Notes: generated by a model from the sequence alone, not told the origin. Shown: positions 45,306-54,976, counted from the stretch's first letter. The stretch is DNA of 64,000 nucleotides from Janthinobacterium sp. FW305-129 (GCF_020858115.1 NZ_JACYMM010000002.1:1-64000); one strand, 5' to 3'. Made by a program: numbers and translations.

Positions 45306-45929
45306 TTACAACGGGTTTGCCGCTTCCTGCTGCGCGCCGGCCTCTTCCTCCGGCGGCACCACCTCGGGCACGGCGGACGCTGGCGCGGCAGGAGGAAACA
45401 AGGCGGGCGGCTTGCCCGTGTCCACCTCAGCCGGCACGAGAGCCAGCCCTGCCGGCGGCACGGGGCCGCCGGCGACAAACTGCCACTCGGACAGGTGCGC
45501 CTTGCCTTCGAAACCAGTGAATCGGGCGTCGAAATTGCCCACTTTTAAGGGCGCGGACGACGACAGGCTATGCACGCCGATGATGCCGCGGCTGCCCGGC
45601 TGGTACAGCAAGCCCCATTCGGCGCGCCCCGTGATGGGGTCGACATACAGCTTGCGCAAATGGCGGCGCACTTGCGGAAAGCGGGGATCGCGCAGCAAGG
45701 CGGAAAGCGTCGCCGGCTGCTGCGGCTGGCCGGCGGGCGTGGCACCCGCGTAGCTTTGCAACGCATCGGCAAACTGCGCGCCGATATCGAGCAACTCCTG
45801 CTCGGCCGCCTGGCGCTGCAGCAGGGAACCCATCTTCAGCCCGGCCGCCCCCACCAGGCCCAGGATGGCCACCAGGATGATCAGGCCCAGGTAAGTGAAA
45901 CCGCGCTGGCGGCGCGCAGAACGATGCAT
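45306..45929 (-). CDS. pseudopilin-like protein lacking Glu5 (minor/tip type)
   Basis: 207 aa. It begins with a basic leader, RGF cleavage site and a hydrophobic stretch (FTYLGLIILVAILGLVGAAG). The mature residue 5, normally Glu, is Gly, as in GspK-type tip pseudopilins. The rest is a globular part with RRHLRKLYVDPITGRAEWGLL and a long Pro/Ala-rich end (EEEAGAQQEAANPL). Last gene of the secretion operon. Its role as a tip minor pseudopilin is inferred. Confidence 0.75.
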   Translation of the reverse strand: MHRSARRQRGFTYLGLIILVAILGLVGAAGLKMGSLLQRQAAEQELLDIGAQFADALQSYAGATPAGQPQQPATLSALLRDPRFPQVRRHLRKLYVDPITGRAEWGLLYQPGSRGIIGVHSLSSSAPLKVGNFDARFTGFEGKAHLSEWQFVAGGPVPPAGLALVPAEVDTGKPPALFPPAAPASAVPEVVPPEEEAGAQQEAANPL

Positions 45930-45934
45930 GGCCG

Positions 45935-46327
45935 CTACCAGTCGGCAAACGGCGTGCCGCTGCGGTCCTTGCCGGGCGCACCGCTTTTCACGTCATACAC
46001 CTGGCCCGGCGTGTCGTCGGGCGGCGGCACGATGAGCCAGCTGGCGTCGCTGTCCGTGATGGGATCGACGGGCATGGCGCGCAGGTATTTCTTTTCCACA
46101 AGTTGCTCCAGGGAATCGGGATAACGGCCCGTATCGCCGTGGAACTGGTCGATGGTGGCGCGCAGGTTGCGTAGATTATCCGCCAGCACGGTTTCCTTCG
46201 CCTTGTCGAGGCTGGGAAAGTAGCGGGGCACGGCCAGGGTCAGCAGCAGCGCCACGATGCCTAGCACCACCAGCAATTCGATCAGGGTAAAGCCGCGCCT
46301 GCGGGCAGCAAGGATGTCAGCAGCCAT
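45935..46327 (-). CDS. GspG-like pseudopilin
   Basis: 130 aa. N-methylation motif [19 protein letters not shown] with conserved Glu5. After the helix comes a short globular domain with PDSLEQLVEKKYLRAMPVDPIT and a C-terminal KDRSGTPFADW. It resembles the C-terminal calcium-binding loop of GspG-like major pseudopilins. Five bases upstream of the tip-like gene. Confidence 0.82.
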   Translation of the reverse strand: MAADILAARRRGFTLIELLVVLGIVALLLTLAVPRYFPSLDKAKETVLADNLRNLRATIDQFHGDTGRYPDSLEQLVEKKYLRAMPVDPITDSDASWLIVPPPDDTPGQVYDVKSGAPGKDRSGTPFADW

Positions 46328-46330
46328 GGT

Positions 46331-46813
46331 TCACCATAGACGGTAAGGCACGTTGTTCAAGCCGGTCTTGCTGGACGTGGAGTACACATCGTAGACGTCA
46401 TCGCCTTCGCGCGGTTCAGCCGCCTCGCTGGCGTAGCTGCGCTTGCCCCAGGTCTGCGCATCGCTCAGGCCCGCGTCTGCGTTGAACGGGTCGCGCGGCA
46501 CGCGGCGCAGGAAAAACAGTTTGCCGCGCTTCGGGTTGCGCTGGTCCGGCACGCCTTCGACCAGCAGTTCCAGGCTTTTCGGATAACCGCTGGCGTCGGG
46601 CGCCCGCACGATGCGCCCTTCGTCGCCGGCCCGTTTATAGGCGTCGAGCCCCTGGCGGATCTCGCGCAGCGCGCGCCGCAAGTCCTGCTCCTGACGCCGC
46701 TGCATGGCCACCTGCGTGACGGGCACCACCAGGGTGCCCAGCACGCCGAGGATGGCCAGGGTCACCAGCAGCTCGATCAGGGTAAAACCGCCGGGCGTGC
46801 GCGCCAGCCTCAT
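46331..46813 (-). CDS. GspG-like pseudopilin
   Basis: 160 aa. Leader plus [21 protein letters not shown] with Glu5, a helix [22 protein letters not shown], and a globular end with [12 protein letters not shown] and [12 protein letters not shown]. The stop-start overlap with the secretin gene is 4 bases. Several pseudopilins in a row suggest one major and several minor types; which is which cannot be read directly. Confidence 0.82.
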   Translation of the reverse strand: MRLARTPGGFTLIELLVTLAILGVLGTLVVPVTQVAMQRRQEQDLRRALREIRQGLDAYKRAGDEGRIVRAPDASGYPKSLELLVEGVPDQRNPKRGKLFFLRRVPRDPFNADAGLSDAQTWGKRSYASEAAEPREGDDVYDVYSTSSKTGLNNVPYRLW

Positions 46814-48843
46814 TTGGCGACCGGCACCGGCTGGCTCGACGACAGCGGCAAGGGCGACGCCTGCAGCGGCACGGGCTGGCCCGACGATATCGGCAGCGGC
46901 GAGGCGGCCGGTTCGGGCGACGGCGCCACTTCCGGCGCGGGCACGCTCTGCGGCAATGCCGGTGGCACGATCGGCGGCACCTGTCCCGGCGCCATCAGCG
47001 GCTGCGCCGGCGCCGGCTGCATGCCGACGGCCGACGGGCCGGAACGCACGATCACCGTGCCCGGCATCTGCGTGGGCGCCCTGGCCGCCATGTCGGGACG
47101 GCGGCGGAAGCTGCCTTCCGTGCCGGCCGAGAATTCCGATTCCTTCGCTTCCGGACGCTGCACCGTGCGCACCAGGTGCGGCGTGACCGACAGCACGATC
47201 TCCGTCTTCTGGCTGTCGTCCTTGCTGCTGCCGAACAAACGCCCCAGCACGGGAATATCGCCCAGGCCAGGCACCTTGTTGCCCGAGCTGCGCTCTTCAT
47301 TGTTGATCAGGCCCGCCAGCACCTGGTTTTCGCCATCCTTCAATTGCAGCATGGTCGAGGCCTGGCGCGTGCCGATCTGGTACAGGGTCGAGCCGCTGCG
47401 GGTGGTGGTGGCCGCCCCCAGGTTGCTCACTTCGAGCGAAATGCGGATGCCCACCTCGTTATTCAGGTAAATGGTCGGCTCGGCGTTCACCGTCAGCCCC
47501 ACGTCCAGGTAGCTGATCGACTCGGAAGCGAAGCCGCCCGTGCCCGGCGAAATCGTGGTGGTCACCACGGGCACCCGGTCGCCGATGACGAACTTCGCCT
47601 TTTCGCGGTTGCGCACGCGGATGCGCGGGTTGGCCAGGATGTTCGCATCGCCATCCGTCTTCTTGGCGTTCGCCGTCACGGACAGGTCGCTCACGCCGAT
47701 GGTGCGCTGGTTCAGATTATTCAGGTCGTTGATGGTCAGCCCTATCCCGCCCGAGGTGGAAAGTGGCGTCAGGGTCAGGCTCGATGGCCAGGCCACGCCC
47801 AGTTCCAGCAGGCGGCTGCGCTTGACTTCGAGGATTTCCAGCTCCAGCACCACTTCCGCCTCAGGCACGTCCTGCAGCGCGATCAGGCGCTCGGCCAGGC
47901 GGATCGCCTCGGGCGTGTCGCGCACGATGACAAGGTTGAGCTTTTCATCGGCCACCACGTCGCGCATCTTCAAGATGGTCTTGAGCGTGTTGGCCACCTG
48001 CCTGGCGTCCGCGTTCGCCAGGAAGAAGGTCTTGACCAGCACTTCCTGGTATTCCTTCACTTTCGCCGCCACATTGGGATAGATCAAAATGGTGTTCGCA
48101 TCCATCACCTGCTGCTCCAGCTGGTTCGTCACCAGCAGGAAGTACACGGCCGATTCCACCGTGCTGTTCTTCAGGAAGATCGACGTTTTCGCGTCCGCCT
48201 TGACGTCCTTGTCGAAGACGAAATTGAGGCCCGAGCGGCGCGCGATCAGCTCGAACACCTGTTTTAACGGCGCGTCGCGGAACTCGATGGTGATCGGCTG
48301 CTTGTACGACTTGGCCAGGCCCGATTCGACGATGGGCGGCGCCGTTTTTTCATCGACCTCGCGCAGCAGCGCGCGCGCGCCCGCATGGTTCGGCTGCTCG
48401 GTGAGGATGGCGTTCAGGCGCTGGCGCGCCGGGTCGTATTGTTTTGCATCAAACGCCGTGCGCGCATCGGCCAGCAATTTCCCCTGGCGCTGTTCGCGTT
48501 CGAGCGCGCGCAAGCCGCTGCTGGCGCGCTCGTTCTGCGCATCGATTTCCAGCACGCCGAGGAAGGACGCGCGCGCCAGCTCGCCCTGCCCCGCCTGCGC
48601 CTGGCGCTCGGCCTGCAGCAAGCGGCTGCTGGTGGCCCGTTCGCGCGCCTGCAGATACGCGCTGCGGTACTGCGCGTTGCCGGGGTCTTGCTGCAGCGCC
48701 TCCTGCAGCTTTTGCAGGCCGGCCGGGATGTGATCTTGCGCAATCAGCTCGCGCCCGTCGCGGTAGGCTTGCTGCCCTGCGCAGCCGGACAGCAGCGCCA
48801 GCAGTACCGGCAGCAGCGCCGATGAAAAGGAACGAGACATCAC
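46810..48843 (-). CDS. secretin (GspD/PilQ/MshL family)
   Basis: 677 aa outer-membrane channel. A lipoprotein signal peptide (ALLSGC) is followed by a TPR-like region (about 25-170), a secretin N0/STN domain ([22 protein letters not shown], about 180-270), one N1-type domain ([19 protein letters not shown]) and the secretin beta-barrel domain with [12 protein letters not shown]. The last 100 residues are Pro/Ala/Gln-rich. The TPR fusion and lipid anchor resemble MshL/PilQ variants more than classical GspD. No pilotin gene adjoins. MSR at 48840 is an alternative start. Confidence 0.9.
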   Translation of the reverse strand: MMSRSFSSALLPVLLALLSGCAGQQAYRDGRELIAQDHIPAGLQKLQEALQQDPGNAQYRSAYLQARERATSSRLLQAERQAQAGQGELARASFLGVLEIDAQNERASSGLRALEREQRQGKLLADARTAFDAKQYDPARQRLNAILTEQPNHAGARALLREVDEKTAPPIVESGLAKSYKQPITIEFRDAPLKQVFELIARRSGLNFVFDKDVKADAKTSIFLKNSTVESAVYFLLVTNQLEQQVMDANTILIYPNVAAKVKEYQEVLVKTFFLANADARQVANTLKTILKMRDVVADEKLNLVIVRDTPEAIRLAERLIALQDVPEAEVVLELEILEVKRSRLLELGVAWPSSLTLTPLSTSGGIGLTINDLNNLNQRTIGVSDLSVTANAKKTDGDANILANPRIRVRNREKAKFVIGDRVPVVTTTISPGTGGFASESISYLDVGLTVNAEPTIYLNNEVGIRISLEVSNLGAATTTRSGSTLYQIGTRQASTMLQLKDGENQVLAGLINNEERSSGNKVPGLGDIPVLGRLFGSSKDDSQKTEIVLSVTPHLVRTVQRPEAKESEFSAGTEGSFRRRPDMAARAPTQMPGTVIVRSGPSAVGMQPAPAQPLMAPGQVPPIVPPALPQSVPAPEVAPSPEPAASPLPISSGQPVPLQASPLPLSSSQPVPVAK

Positions 48844-49361
48844 TCGGAAACTCCAATGTTGAGCTGCTGAACCTGGTTCAACGGCAGATAAGTGAGCGTC
48901 ATGACGGGCGGCGCGATCGCCGCGACCTTGTAGGCGCCATCGATGACGGTATTGGCGCGCACGATATACGTCTTGTCGGCGCGCGACAAAAACACTTCCC
49001 AGGCGCCGTCGGCGGCTGCCTTGCCCAGGTAGACGAAGGGCAGCGGCGGCGCCATCGGCGGCGGTGGCGGAGGTGGCGCGACGGCGGCCACCTTCGGCGG
49101 CGGCGGTGTCCAGTCCTGGCTGTGGAAGACGGCGCCGGCGCCGCCAAAGGTGTCGCCATCCTCGCCCGCCACTTCGCTGCGCGGCAGCAAGGCCAGGATG
49201 GCCGGCTGCGCGGCCGGCGGCCTGGCGGCGGCATGGCGCGCGGGGGCGACGGCGCGCTCGACCGCCTCGGCCACCTCGGCCACGGGCTGGCGCTCGCCGA
49301 ACAGCAGCAAGGCGCCCGCGCCCAGCACGCCGGCCAGCATGAGCCAGTGGCGCGGGGTCAT
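48840..49361 (-). CDS. PilP/MshK-like inner-membrane linker protein
   Basis: 173 aa. A short N-terminal membrane segment (HWLMLAGVLGAGALLLF) is followed by a Pro-rich linker (PPPPPPPMAPPLPF) and a small beta domain FVYLGKAAADGAWEVFLSRAD. It fits a GspC/PilP-type protein linking the inner-membrane platform to the secretin. Between the PilO-like and secretin genes with 4-base overlaps on each side. Call is by position, size and layout. Confidence 0.7.
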   Translation of the reverse strand: MTPRHWLMLAGVLGAGALLLFGERQPVAEVAEAVERAVAPARHAAARPPAAQPAILALLPRSEVAGEDGDTFGGAGAVFHSQDWTPPPPKVAAVAPPPPPPPMAPPLPFVYLGKAAADGAWEVFLSRADKTYIVRANTVIDGAYKVAAIAPPVMTLTYLPLNQVQQLNIGVSE

Positions 49362-49921
49362 GGCGCCGCTCCCACGCTGTCAGCTAAATAAAACGTCAGG
49401 CGCATACGCGCTTCGAGCTGCGTGTCGGCGATCTGCTCGCGGCGAAAACTCAGTTCGTCGAGCGAAGCGAAGGGCATGGCGCGCAGCGCCTGCAGCGCGA
49501 ACTGCCACACGGCCGCATAACTGCCTTTCAGCGGCAGGGTCACCTGGTATGTGGCGACACGGCTGGCCTTGTCGTAGCCGCTCTTGTATTCGCCCTGCGC
49601 CAGCAGCAAGCCGTTTTTCGCGGCCAGGTCGAACAGCTGCTTGACCTGCTGCTCCGCGTGGCGCTGCTGTCCCAGGGTGGCATAAAAGCGCGCCAGGTTC
49701 TCGCTGGCCGTGGCCGGCGGCGCCAGGGCCGCCACAGCCAGCGCTGGCTGCGGCAAGGGGCGCGCTTCCAGCTGCGCCGCCACGGCCCGCTGTTGCCATG
49801 CCCACGCCCAGGCGGCCACGCCCAGTGCGAGCAAGGCCACGGCGATGCAGGCGGGCGCGCCCAGGCGGCGCAGCAGCAGTTGCGCGCGCAGGCGCAAGAT
49901 ATTGATGTCGATGGCCATCAT
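49358..49921 (-). CDS. PilO/GspM-like assembly platform protein
   Basis: 187 aa. Short cytoplasmic start, one membrane segment (ACIAVALLALGVAAWAWAW), coiled-coil and a C-terminal periplasmic ferredoxin-like region (YKSGYDKASRVATYQVTLPLKGSY, RMRLTFYLADS). Matches the MshJ/PilO/GspM layout. Starts within the end of the PilN-like gene (ATGA overlap); two consecutive Met codons are present. Confidence 0.75.
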   Translation of the reverse strand: MMAIDINILRLRAQLLLRRLGAPACIAVALLALGVAAWAWAWQQRAVAAQLEARPLPQPALAVAALAPPATASENLARFYATLGQQRHAEQQVKQLFDLAAKNGLLLAQGEYKSGYDKASRVATYQVTLPLKGSYAAVWQFALQALRAMPFASLDELSFRREQIADTQLEARMRLTFYLADSVGAAP

Positions 49922-50466
49922 GGCGTGCCCCAGCGCGCTTCAAGCTGGAAGCGCAAGGGTTTGTTCGGGTCGAGCGCATTGATTTCATGGCGCAGCAGCT
50001 GCACCCTGGCGCCGAACAGCTCCTGCCGCTTCAATTGCGCCACATACGCCACCATGGCGTCGCTACTGGTGGTTTCGGCGGTGATCTTCAATACCCGCTT
50101 GCGCGCGTCCGGCTCCAGCGCCAGCAGCGCGATGGCGGGCGGCGTGGCGCTGGCCAGCGCATCCTGCACGTCGCGCCACGGCAGGTTCAATTGCAGGATG
50201 GCCGCATTCACGGCCGCCGCCTGCGCGGGCGCGATCGGCACTGGCGGCGCAGGCGCCGGTCCCTGCATGGCGGCCGCCACGCGCTGTTGCGCGCGCTGCC
50301 ATTGCGCCTCGCTTGCCTGCTGGCGCCGCAGCGCGGCGCTGCCGCTGCAGGCCGCCGTGACGATCAAGGCCACGCCCAGCGCGCCCGCGCACCACGCCCA
50401 GGCGGGCACGCGCCGCAGGCTGCGGCGCCAGCCTGGCGGCGCGAAATCGATATCGAGGCGCGTCAT
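49918..50466 (-). CDS. PilN-like assembly protein
   Basis: 182 aa. MTRLDIDFAPPGWRR, membrane segment AWAWCAGALGVALIVTAAC and a periplasmic coiled-coil/ferredoxin-like part ending LRFQLEARWGTP. The cytoplasmic N-terminus in PilN inserts into PilM. Start ATG at 50466 overlaps the previous gene by 4 bases. Confidence 0.75.
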   Translation of the reverse strand: MTRLDIDFAPPGWRRSLRRVPAWAWCAGALGVALIVTAACSGSAALRRQQASEAQWQRAQQRVAAAMQGPAPAPPVPIAPAQAAAVNAAILQLNLPWRDVQDALASATPPAIALLALEPDARKRVLKITAETTSSDAMVAYVAQLKRQELFGARVQLLRHEINALDPNKPLRFQLEARWGTP

Positions 50467-51290
50467 GCCACGCCTCCGCTGCGGGCCAGGCAGGCGGCCG
50501 GCGACAGGGCGGCTTCGCCGTCCGGCGTGGAGAAAATCTGGCAATGGAACGCTTGCGCCGGTGCCAGCCAGCCCGCCGGCGGCGCGCCGCACAGCTGCAG
50601 CAGCGCGGGTGCCGATACGCCTTGCAGCAGCGCCTCGCGCGCCAGCGTCTGCGCCAGCCAGTCGCGGCCTGCATCCTGCGCGTCCCGTGGCAGGGGCAGC
50701 GCGCGCACGGCAAGCAGGCGGCCAGCGTGCCGCACGCCCAGGGTCAAGGCGTTTTCCTGCAACTGGCCGAACCAGGCGCCCGGCTTCAAGGCGCCGTGCC
50801 AGCGGTTCCAGTGGCGCGCGAATTGCGGCGTAATAAAAATCAGGGCCAGCTTGCGTTCGGCCGCCACGCGCGTCAGTTGCGCCAGCAGCGCACGGGGCAC
50901 GGCGCAAAAAAACGGCGCGCGCGCATCCCAGGCACTGCTGCTGTGCCACAGGCCGGGAGGATCGCCATACAGCGACTGGAAGCGCAGCGCGGCGGCCGCC
51001 TCGATGTCGGCCAGGCGCGCCGCGCCTTGCGGCATGTCCACTTGCCACAGGCGCGCCAGCGCATCGTCGAGCACCACGGACAAGGGCCAGCCCGCGTATT
51101 GGCCGGCCGGCAGCAGCTGCGCCAGCGCCTGGCCCAGGGCGGCAAAGTCGCCATGCAGCGACTCGTCCCGCGCATACGCGGCTTCGCCCAGCGGCGTCCA
51201 GGCGGGCGCGCGCCAGCGGCTGCTGCGCCACAAGCTGACGCTGCCCGCCGCCACGCCCAGGCGCAGTCCAATTCCCAAACCTCTACGCAT
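50463..51290 (-). CDS. PilM/MshI/GspL-cytoplasmic-like protein
   Basis: 275 aa, mostly soluble. RRGLGIGLRLGVAAGSVSLWRSS opens what looks like an actin-like fold, with ALRFQSLYGDPPGLWHSS and QLTRVAAERKLALIFITPQFARHW. Divergent from classical PilM, so the call rests on gene order between GspE and a PilN-like protein. The start overlaps the end of gspE by 8 bases; no better start further downstream was found. Confidence 0.68.
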   Translation of the reverse strand: MRRGLGIGLRLGVAAGSVSLWRSSRWRAPAWTPLGEAAYARDESLHGDFAALGQALAQLLPAGQYAGWPLSVVLDDALARLWQVDMPQGAARLADIEAAAALRFQSLYGDPPGLWHSSSAWDARAPFFCAVPRALLAQLTRVAAERKLALIFITPQFARHWNRWHGALKPGAWFGQLQENALTLGVRHAGRLLAVRALPLPRDAQDAGRDWLAQTLAREALLQGVSAPALLQLCGAPPAGWLAPAQAFHCQIFSTPDGEAALSPAACLARSGGVA

Positions 51291-52980
51291 GCAGGGTGAC
51301 CCTCTTGATTTCCGTGATGGTGGTGGCGCCCCGCTTGACCAGTTCCAGCGCCGCCAGGCGCAGGCTGCGCGTGCCGTTCGCATACGCGGCCGCCTTGATC
51401 TGGCGGATCGGCTTCTTATCGACGATGAGTTCGCGGATTTCATCGGTCAGCACGAGGATCTCGGCGATCGAGCGGCGCCCCTTGTAGCCCGTGCCGCGGC
51501 AATCGCCGCAACCCTTGCCCTGCTTGAATTGATATGCATCAACGTCGGTGCGCGCCAGGCCCACGCTGGCCAGCTCTGCGTCGTCCGGCGTGTACTCCAC
51601 CGCGCAATGGGGACAGTTGGTGCGGATCAGGCGCTGCGCCCAGATGCCGTTCAGGGCCGAAACAAACGCATACGGGTCGATGCCCATGTGGGTAAAACGG
51701 CCGAACACGTCGAACACATTATTCGCGTGCACGGTGGTGAGCACCAGATGGCCCGTGAGGGCCGACTGCACGGCGATTTCCGCCGTCTCGCGGTCGCGGA
51801 TCTCGCCCACCATGATTTTATCGGGGTCGTGGCGCAGGATGGAGCGCAAGCCCTTGGCAAAGGTCAGCCCCTTCTTTTCATTCACGGGGATTTGCAAGAT
51901 GCCGGGCAGCTGGTATTCGACGGGGTCTTCGATGGTGATGATCTTTTCGCGCCCGTTGTGGATTTCCGTCAGCGCCGCGTACAGGGTGGTCGTCTTGCCC
52001 GAGCCCGTGGGGCCGGTGACGAGCAGCATGCCGTAGGCTTCCTGCGCCAGCGCGCGCAGGGCTTCCAGCGAGGGCGCGTCAAAACCCAGCGCTTCCAGGG
52101 TCAGCGCGCCGTAGGCCTCGATCATGGCGCGCTTGTCGAGGATGCGGATGACGGCATCCTCGCCATGGATGCTGGGCATGATGGAGACGCGCAAATCGAT
52201 TTCGCGCCCGCCCGACTCCACGCGGAAGCTGCCGTCCTGCGGCACGCGGCGCTCGGCGATATCGAGTTCGGCCAGCACCTTCAGGCGCGAGATGATGTGT
52301 TCCGCCACTTCGATGCCGTTGACGGCCGTGGCGTGATCGAGCACGCCGTCGACCCGGTACTTGACGGCCAGGCCGCCGGCCGTGCTTTCCAGGTGGATGT
52401 CCGAGGCGCCCGCCTTCAGCGCATCGTACAAGGTCGAGTTGACCAGCTTGACGGCGGGGCTGGCCGCTTCCGACACGCTGGCGAACGACAGCACGGCCGC
52501 CGTCTTGCCGTCGCGCCGCGCGTCAGTGGCGGCGCCGGGCAGCAGGCTGTCGACGGCGCGCGCCGATTCTTCCTGCTTCGACAGATAGGCATCGATATCG
52601 GCCTGCAGCGCCAGATGCACGTTCAAGGCGCCCTGCCCGGCGCGCGCCCCGAGCCAGGTTTGCAGATCCAGATCAAAAGGGTCGGCGATCACGCCCGCCA
52701 GCTGGCCATCGGCGGCGCGCAGCAGCACGCAGTGGCGCGCCAGCGCCTGCGACAGGGGCAGCCGGTCGAAGGCGGGAGACAACGCCAGCATGTCCGCCGT
52801 TTCCAGCACGCCCAGGCCGAAGGGGCGCGCCAGTGCGCGCACCACGGCGCGCGCGTCGATGCCGCTCAATTGCTGCAATTGCTCGACCAGGCTGCGCTTC
52901 GATTGCCGGCTCAGGAGGCGCGCGCGCTGCAGCAGCGCAGGGTCGATGGCCACGGTGGATCCGGCTGCGCTCTGCATCAT
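51283..52980 (-). CDS. gspE: GspE/MshE-type secretion ATPase
   Basis: 565 aa hexameric traffic ATPase. A GspE_N-like domain (about 1-130) is followed by the core with IHLESTAGGLAVKYRVDG, Walker A GPTGSGKTTTLYAAL (about 320), Asp box EDPVEYQLPGI and Walker B-like VGEIRDRETAEIA with HAN. A zinc-type tetracysteine motif, CPHC and CGDC, is near residue 460-490. Drives pseudopilus assembly from the cytoplasm. Start overlaps gspF by 4 bases; Met2 is alternative. Confidence 0.95.
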   Translation of the reverse strand: MMQSAAGSTVAIDPALLQRARLLSRQSKRSLVEQLQQLSGIDARAVVRALARPFGLGVLETADMLALSPAFDRLPLSQALARHCVLLRAADGQLAGVIADPFDLDLQTWLGARAGQGALNVHLALQADIDAYLSKQEESARAVDSLLPGAATDARRDGKTAAVLSFASVSEAASPAVKLVNSTLYDALKAGASDIHLESTAGGLAVKYRVDGVLDHATAVNGIEVAEHIISRLKVLAELDIAERRVPQDGSFRVESGGREIDLRVSIMPSIHGEDAVIRILDKRAMIEAYGALTLEALGFDAPSLEALRALAQEAYGMLLVTGPTGSGKTTTLYAALTEIHNGREKIITIEDPVEYQLPGILQIPVNEKKGLTFAKGLRSILRHDPDKIMVGEIRDRETAEIAVQSALTGHLVLTTVHANNVFDVFGRFTHMGIDPYAFVSALNGIWAQRLIRTNCPHCAVEYTPDDAELASVGLARTDVDAYQFKQGKGCGDCRGTGYKGRRSIAEILVLTDEIRELIVDKKPIRQIKAAAYANGTRSLRLAALELVKRGATTITEIKRVTLHA

Positions 52981-54182
52981 GAAATGTCGCCGGCCAGGTC
53001 GAAGATGGGCATGTACAGCAGGATCACGATGGCGCCCACGACCAGGCCGATGGCGGCCATCAGCAAGGGTTCGAAGGTGCGCGTAAAACGGTCGATCCAG
53101 CGGCTGATTTCGCCATCATAAAAGGCTGCCGACTGCGTCAGCATGGGGCCCATGTCGCCCGTGCGCTCGCCCACGCGCAGCATGCGCAGCGAGATCGGCG
53201 TGGTCAGCTGATATTGCTCAAACGCGGATGACAGGGGCTGGCCCGCCTCGATGGCGCCGCGCGCGCCCTGCAGGGAAGCCTGCATGCCGGGCGAGACCAT
53301 CGCCTGCACCGTGGAAATGGCTTGCACGATGGTGATGCCCCCTTCGGCCAGCATGCCCAGGGTCAGGTACAAACGCGACAGTTCATAGATGCGCACGCGC
53401 TCGCCGATGCCGGGCAATTTGGCCAGCAGGCGCGCCACGCCGCCATGGCGCAGAGCGCGCCGCACGGCAGTGAACACGACGCTGCCGGTGATCAGCAGCC
53501 CGAGCAACAGCAGCACGCCATGCTGCGTAACGAACTGGCCCCAGCTGAGCATCACTTGCGACATCCACGGCAGATTGCGCCCGGCGCCCTGGTAGACCTC
53601 GGCAAAACGGGGCACCACATAGCTGATCAGGAAGGCGCTGACGCCGCCGCCCACGGCCAGCAAAATAGTGGGATAGATGGCGGCGCTGACGATTTTACTG
53701 CGCACCGTATCGATGCGCTGCTGGTAGTCGATATAGCGCGACAAGGCACGCGGCAAGTCGCTCGTGCCTTCGGCCGCCTTGACGATGCCGATGTACAAGG
53801 GCGGGAACAGTTCGGCTTGCTCTGCCAGCACGGCGGAAAAGCGCTTGCCTTCGCGCAAGCCTTCCAGCAGGCGCGTGAGCACGCTGCGCGTGGCTGGCGA
53901 CGCTTCCTTTTCCAGCAAGGCTTCCAGCGCCTCGACGATGCCCAGGCCCGCTTGCAGCAGCGCCAGCAATTCCTGGCTGAACAGCAGCAGGGGCAGGGCC
54001 CGCGCGCGCTGGCGCCCGGCCGCGCTGAACGGCGTGGCCCGCAAGGGACGGATGGCGCTGACGAACAAGCCGCGCGCCTCGGCCTGGCGGCGCGCGTCGG
54101 CCTCGTCGCGGCCGTCGATCACGCACGTGTGCAAGGTAGCGATGGCCTGGTCCGTGGAAAGCGCGCGCACTTCAAACTGCAT
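52977..54182 (-). CDS. gspF: GspF-type inner-membrane platform protein
   Basis: 401 aa with two T2SSF domains (about 65-185 and 270-390), each ending with membrane segments; basic N-terminal leader. LRRALRHGGVARLLAKLPGIGER lies in the linker; FEQYQLTTPISLRMLRVGERTG precedes the last repeat. It is the rotor/platform core of the secretion or pilus machine. Overlaps gspE, and lies 35 bases after the pseudopilin gene at 54218. Confidence 0.94.
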   Translation of the reverse strand: MQFEVRALSTDQAIATLHTCVIDGRDEADARRQAEARGLFVSAIRPLRATPFSAAGRQRARALPLLLFSQELLALLQAGLGIVEALEALLEKEASPATRSVLTRLLEGLREGKRFSAVLAEQAELFPPLYIGIVKAAEGTSDLPRALSRYIDYQQRIDTVRSKIVSAAIYPTILLAVGGGVSAFLISYVVPRFAEVYQGAGRNLPWMSQVMLSWGQFVTQHGVLLLLGLLITGSVVFTAVRRALRHGGVARLLAKLPGIGERVRIYELSRLYLTLGMLAEGGITIVQAISTVQAMVSPGMQASLQGARGAIEAGQPLSSAFEQYQLTTPISLRMLRVGERTGDMGPMLTQSAAFYDGEISRWIDRFTRTFEPLLMAAIGLVVGAIVILLYMPIFDLAGDIS

Positions 54183-54217
54183 GATGGCGTGTCCGTGAGG
54201 GAGGCGTGGCGCTGGCC

Positions 54218-54661
54218 CTATTGCGAGCTGATGTCGGCATTCTCGCCGCTGCCGCCCGGCTGGCCATCCTTGCCCATCGAGACGATGTCATACTCGCCCT
54301 TGCTGCCCGGGGCGCGGTATTGATAGGCATGGCCCCACGGGTCGAGAGGCACGGCTTTTTTCAGGTAGGGGCCATTCCAGCGCGTGCCGGCGGCGGGCGG
54401 CGCGGCCAGCAGCGCGGCCAGGCCTTCTTCCGTGGTCGGATAGCGGCCCACGTCGAGGCGGTAGGTGTCGAGCGATTTTTCAAACGCCTCGATCTGCGCC
54501 TTGGCCACCGTCACTTCCGATTTGCCCAGCTGGGCGAAGTATTTGGGACCGACATAGGCCGCCAGCAAGCCGATGATCACGATGACGACCAGCAATTCGA
54601 GCAAGGTAAAGCCGCGCGCATGGCGCGTTGCCGCAAGGTTCTGCCTGTGTGCTGCATGCAT
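54218..54661 (-). CDS. gspG: major pseudopilin GspG
   Basis: 147 aa. Leader peptide ends RG, then FTLLELLVVIVIIGLLAAYVGPKYF with Glu5. The C-terminal half is canonical GspG: DVGRYPTTEEGLAALLAAP, GPYLKKAVPLDPWGHAYQYR and a calcium-site end (DGQPGGSGENADISSQ). First gene of the operon, with AAGGAG before the ATG at 54661. Best-matching member of the cluster to classical type II secretion. Confidence 0.93.
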   Translation of the reverse strand: MHAAHRQNLAATRHARGFTLLELLVVIVIIGLLAAYVGPKYFAQLGKSEVTVAKAQIEAFEKSLDTYRLDVGRYPTTEEGLAALLAAPPAAGTRWNGPYLKKAVPLDPWGHAYQYRAPGSKGEYDIVSMGKDGQPGGSGENADISSQ

Positions 54662-54976
54662 CCGGTAACTCCTTCTTGCCTACCTTCAATACATTGCCGC
54701 CATGTGCGCCGCTGGTGGCTGCGCACAGGCGGCGCGCGCCTGCCTGATGCCTAAGTAAGCCCCAATAAATTATTGTGATTTCCTGAGGATTGCTTAGCAG
54801 GCTACCATGCCGCTTATGCTTAATACAATCTTTTATTTGTACTGAAAACAACAAAATACCAAGGGAAACCATCACGTTTGCACTAGCGCAAATTGCGCAC
54901 CGCCTGCCCCGCCCCGTGGCGCGGGTACAATCGGCGCGTGGGCGGCCGTGCCGCCACCACGCACCGAGGAGCCTCC
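54662..54976. other. divergent region between gspG and the I9 gene
   Basis: Holds the promoter of the secretion operon on the minus strand (not identified with confidence) and a TACAAT at 54926-54931 that could be the -10 of the I9 gene, although the -35 is poor. AT-rich centre with no gene. Confidence 0.4.

Noticed and set aside
49987-53121. 1044-codon plus-strand frame opposite the secretion genes
   Set aside because: It spans several real minus-strand genes with good motifs and has no recognisable domain; a shadow frame.
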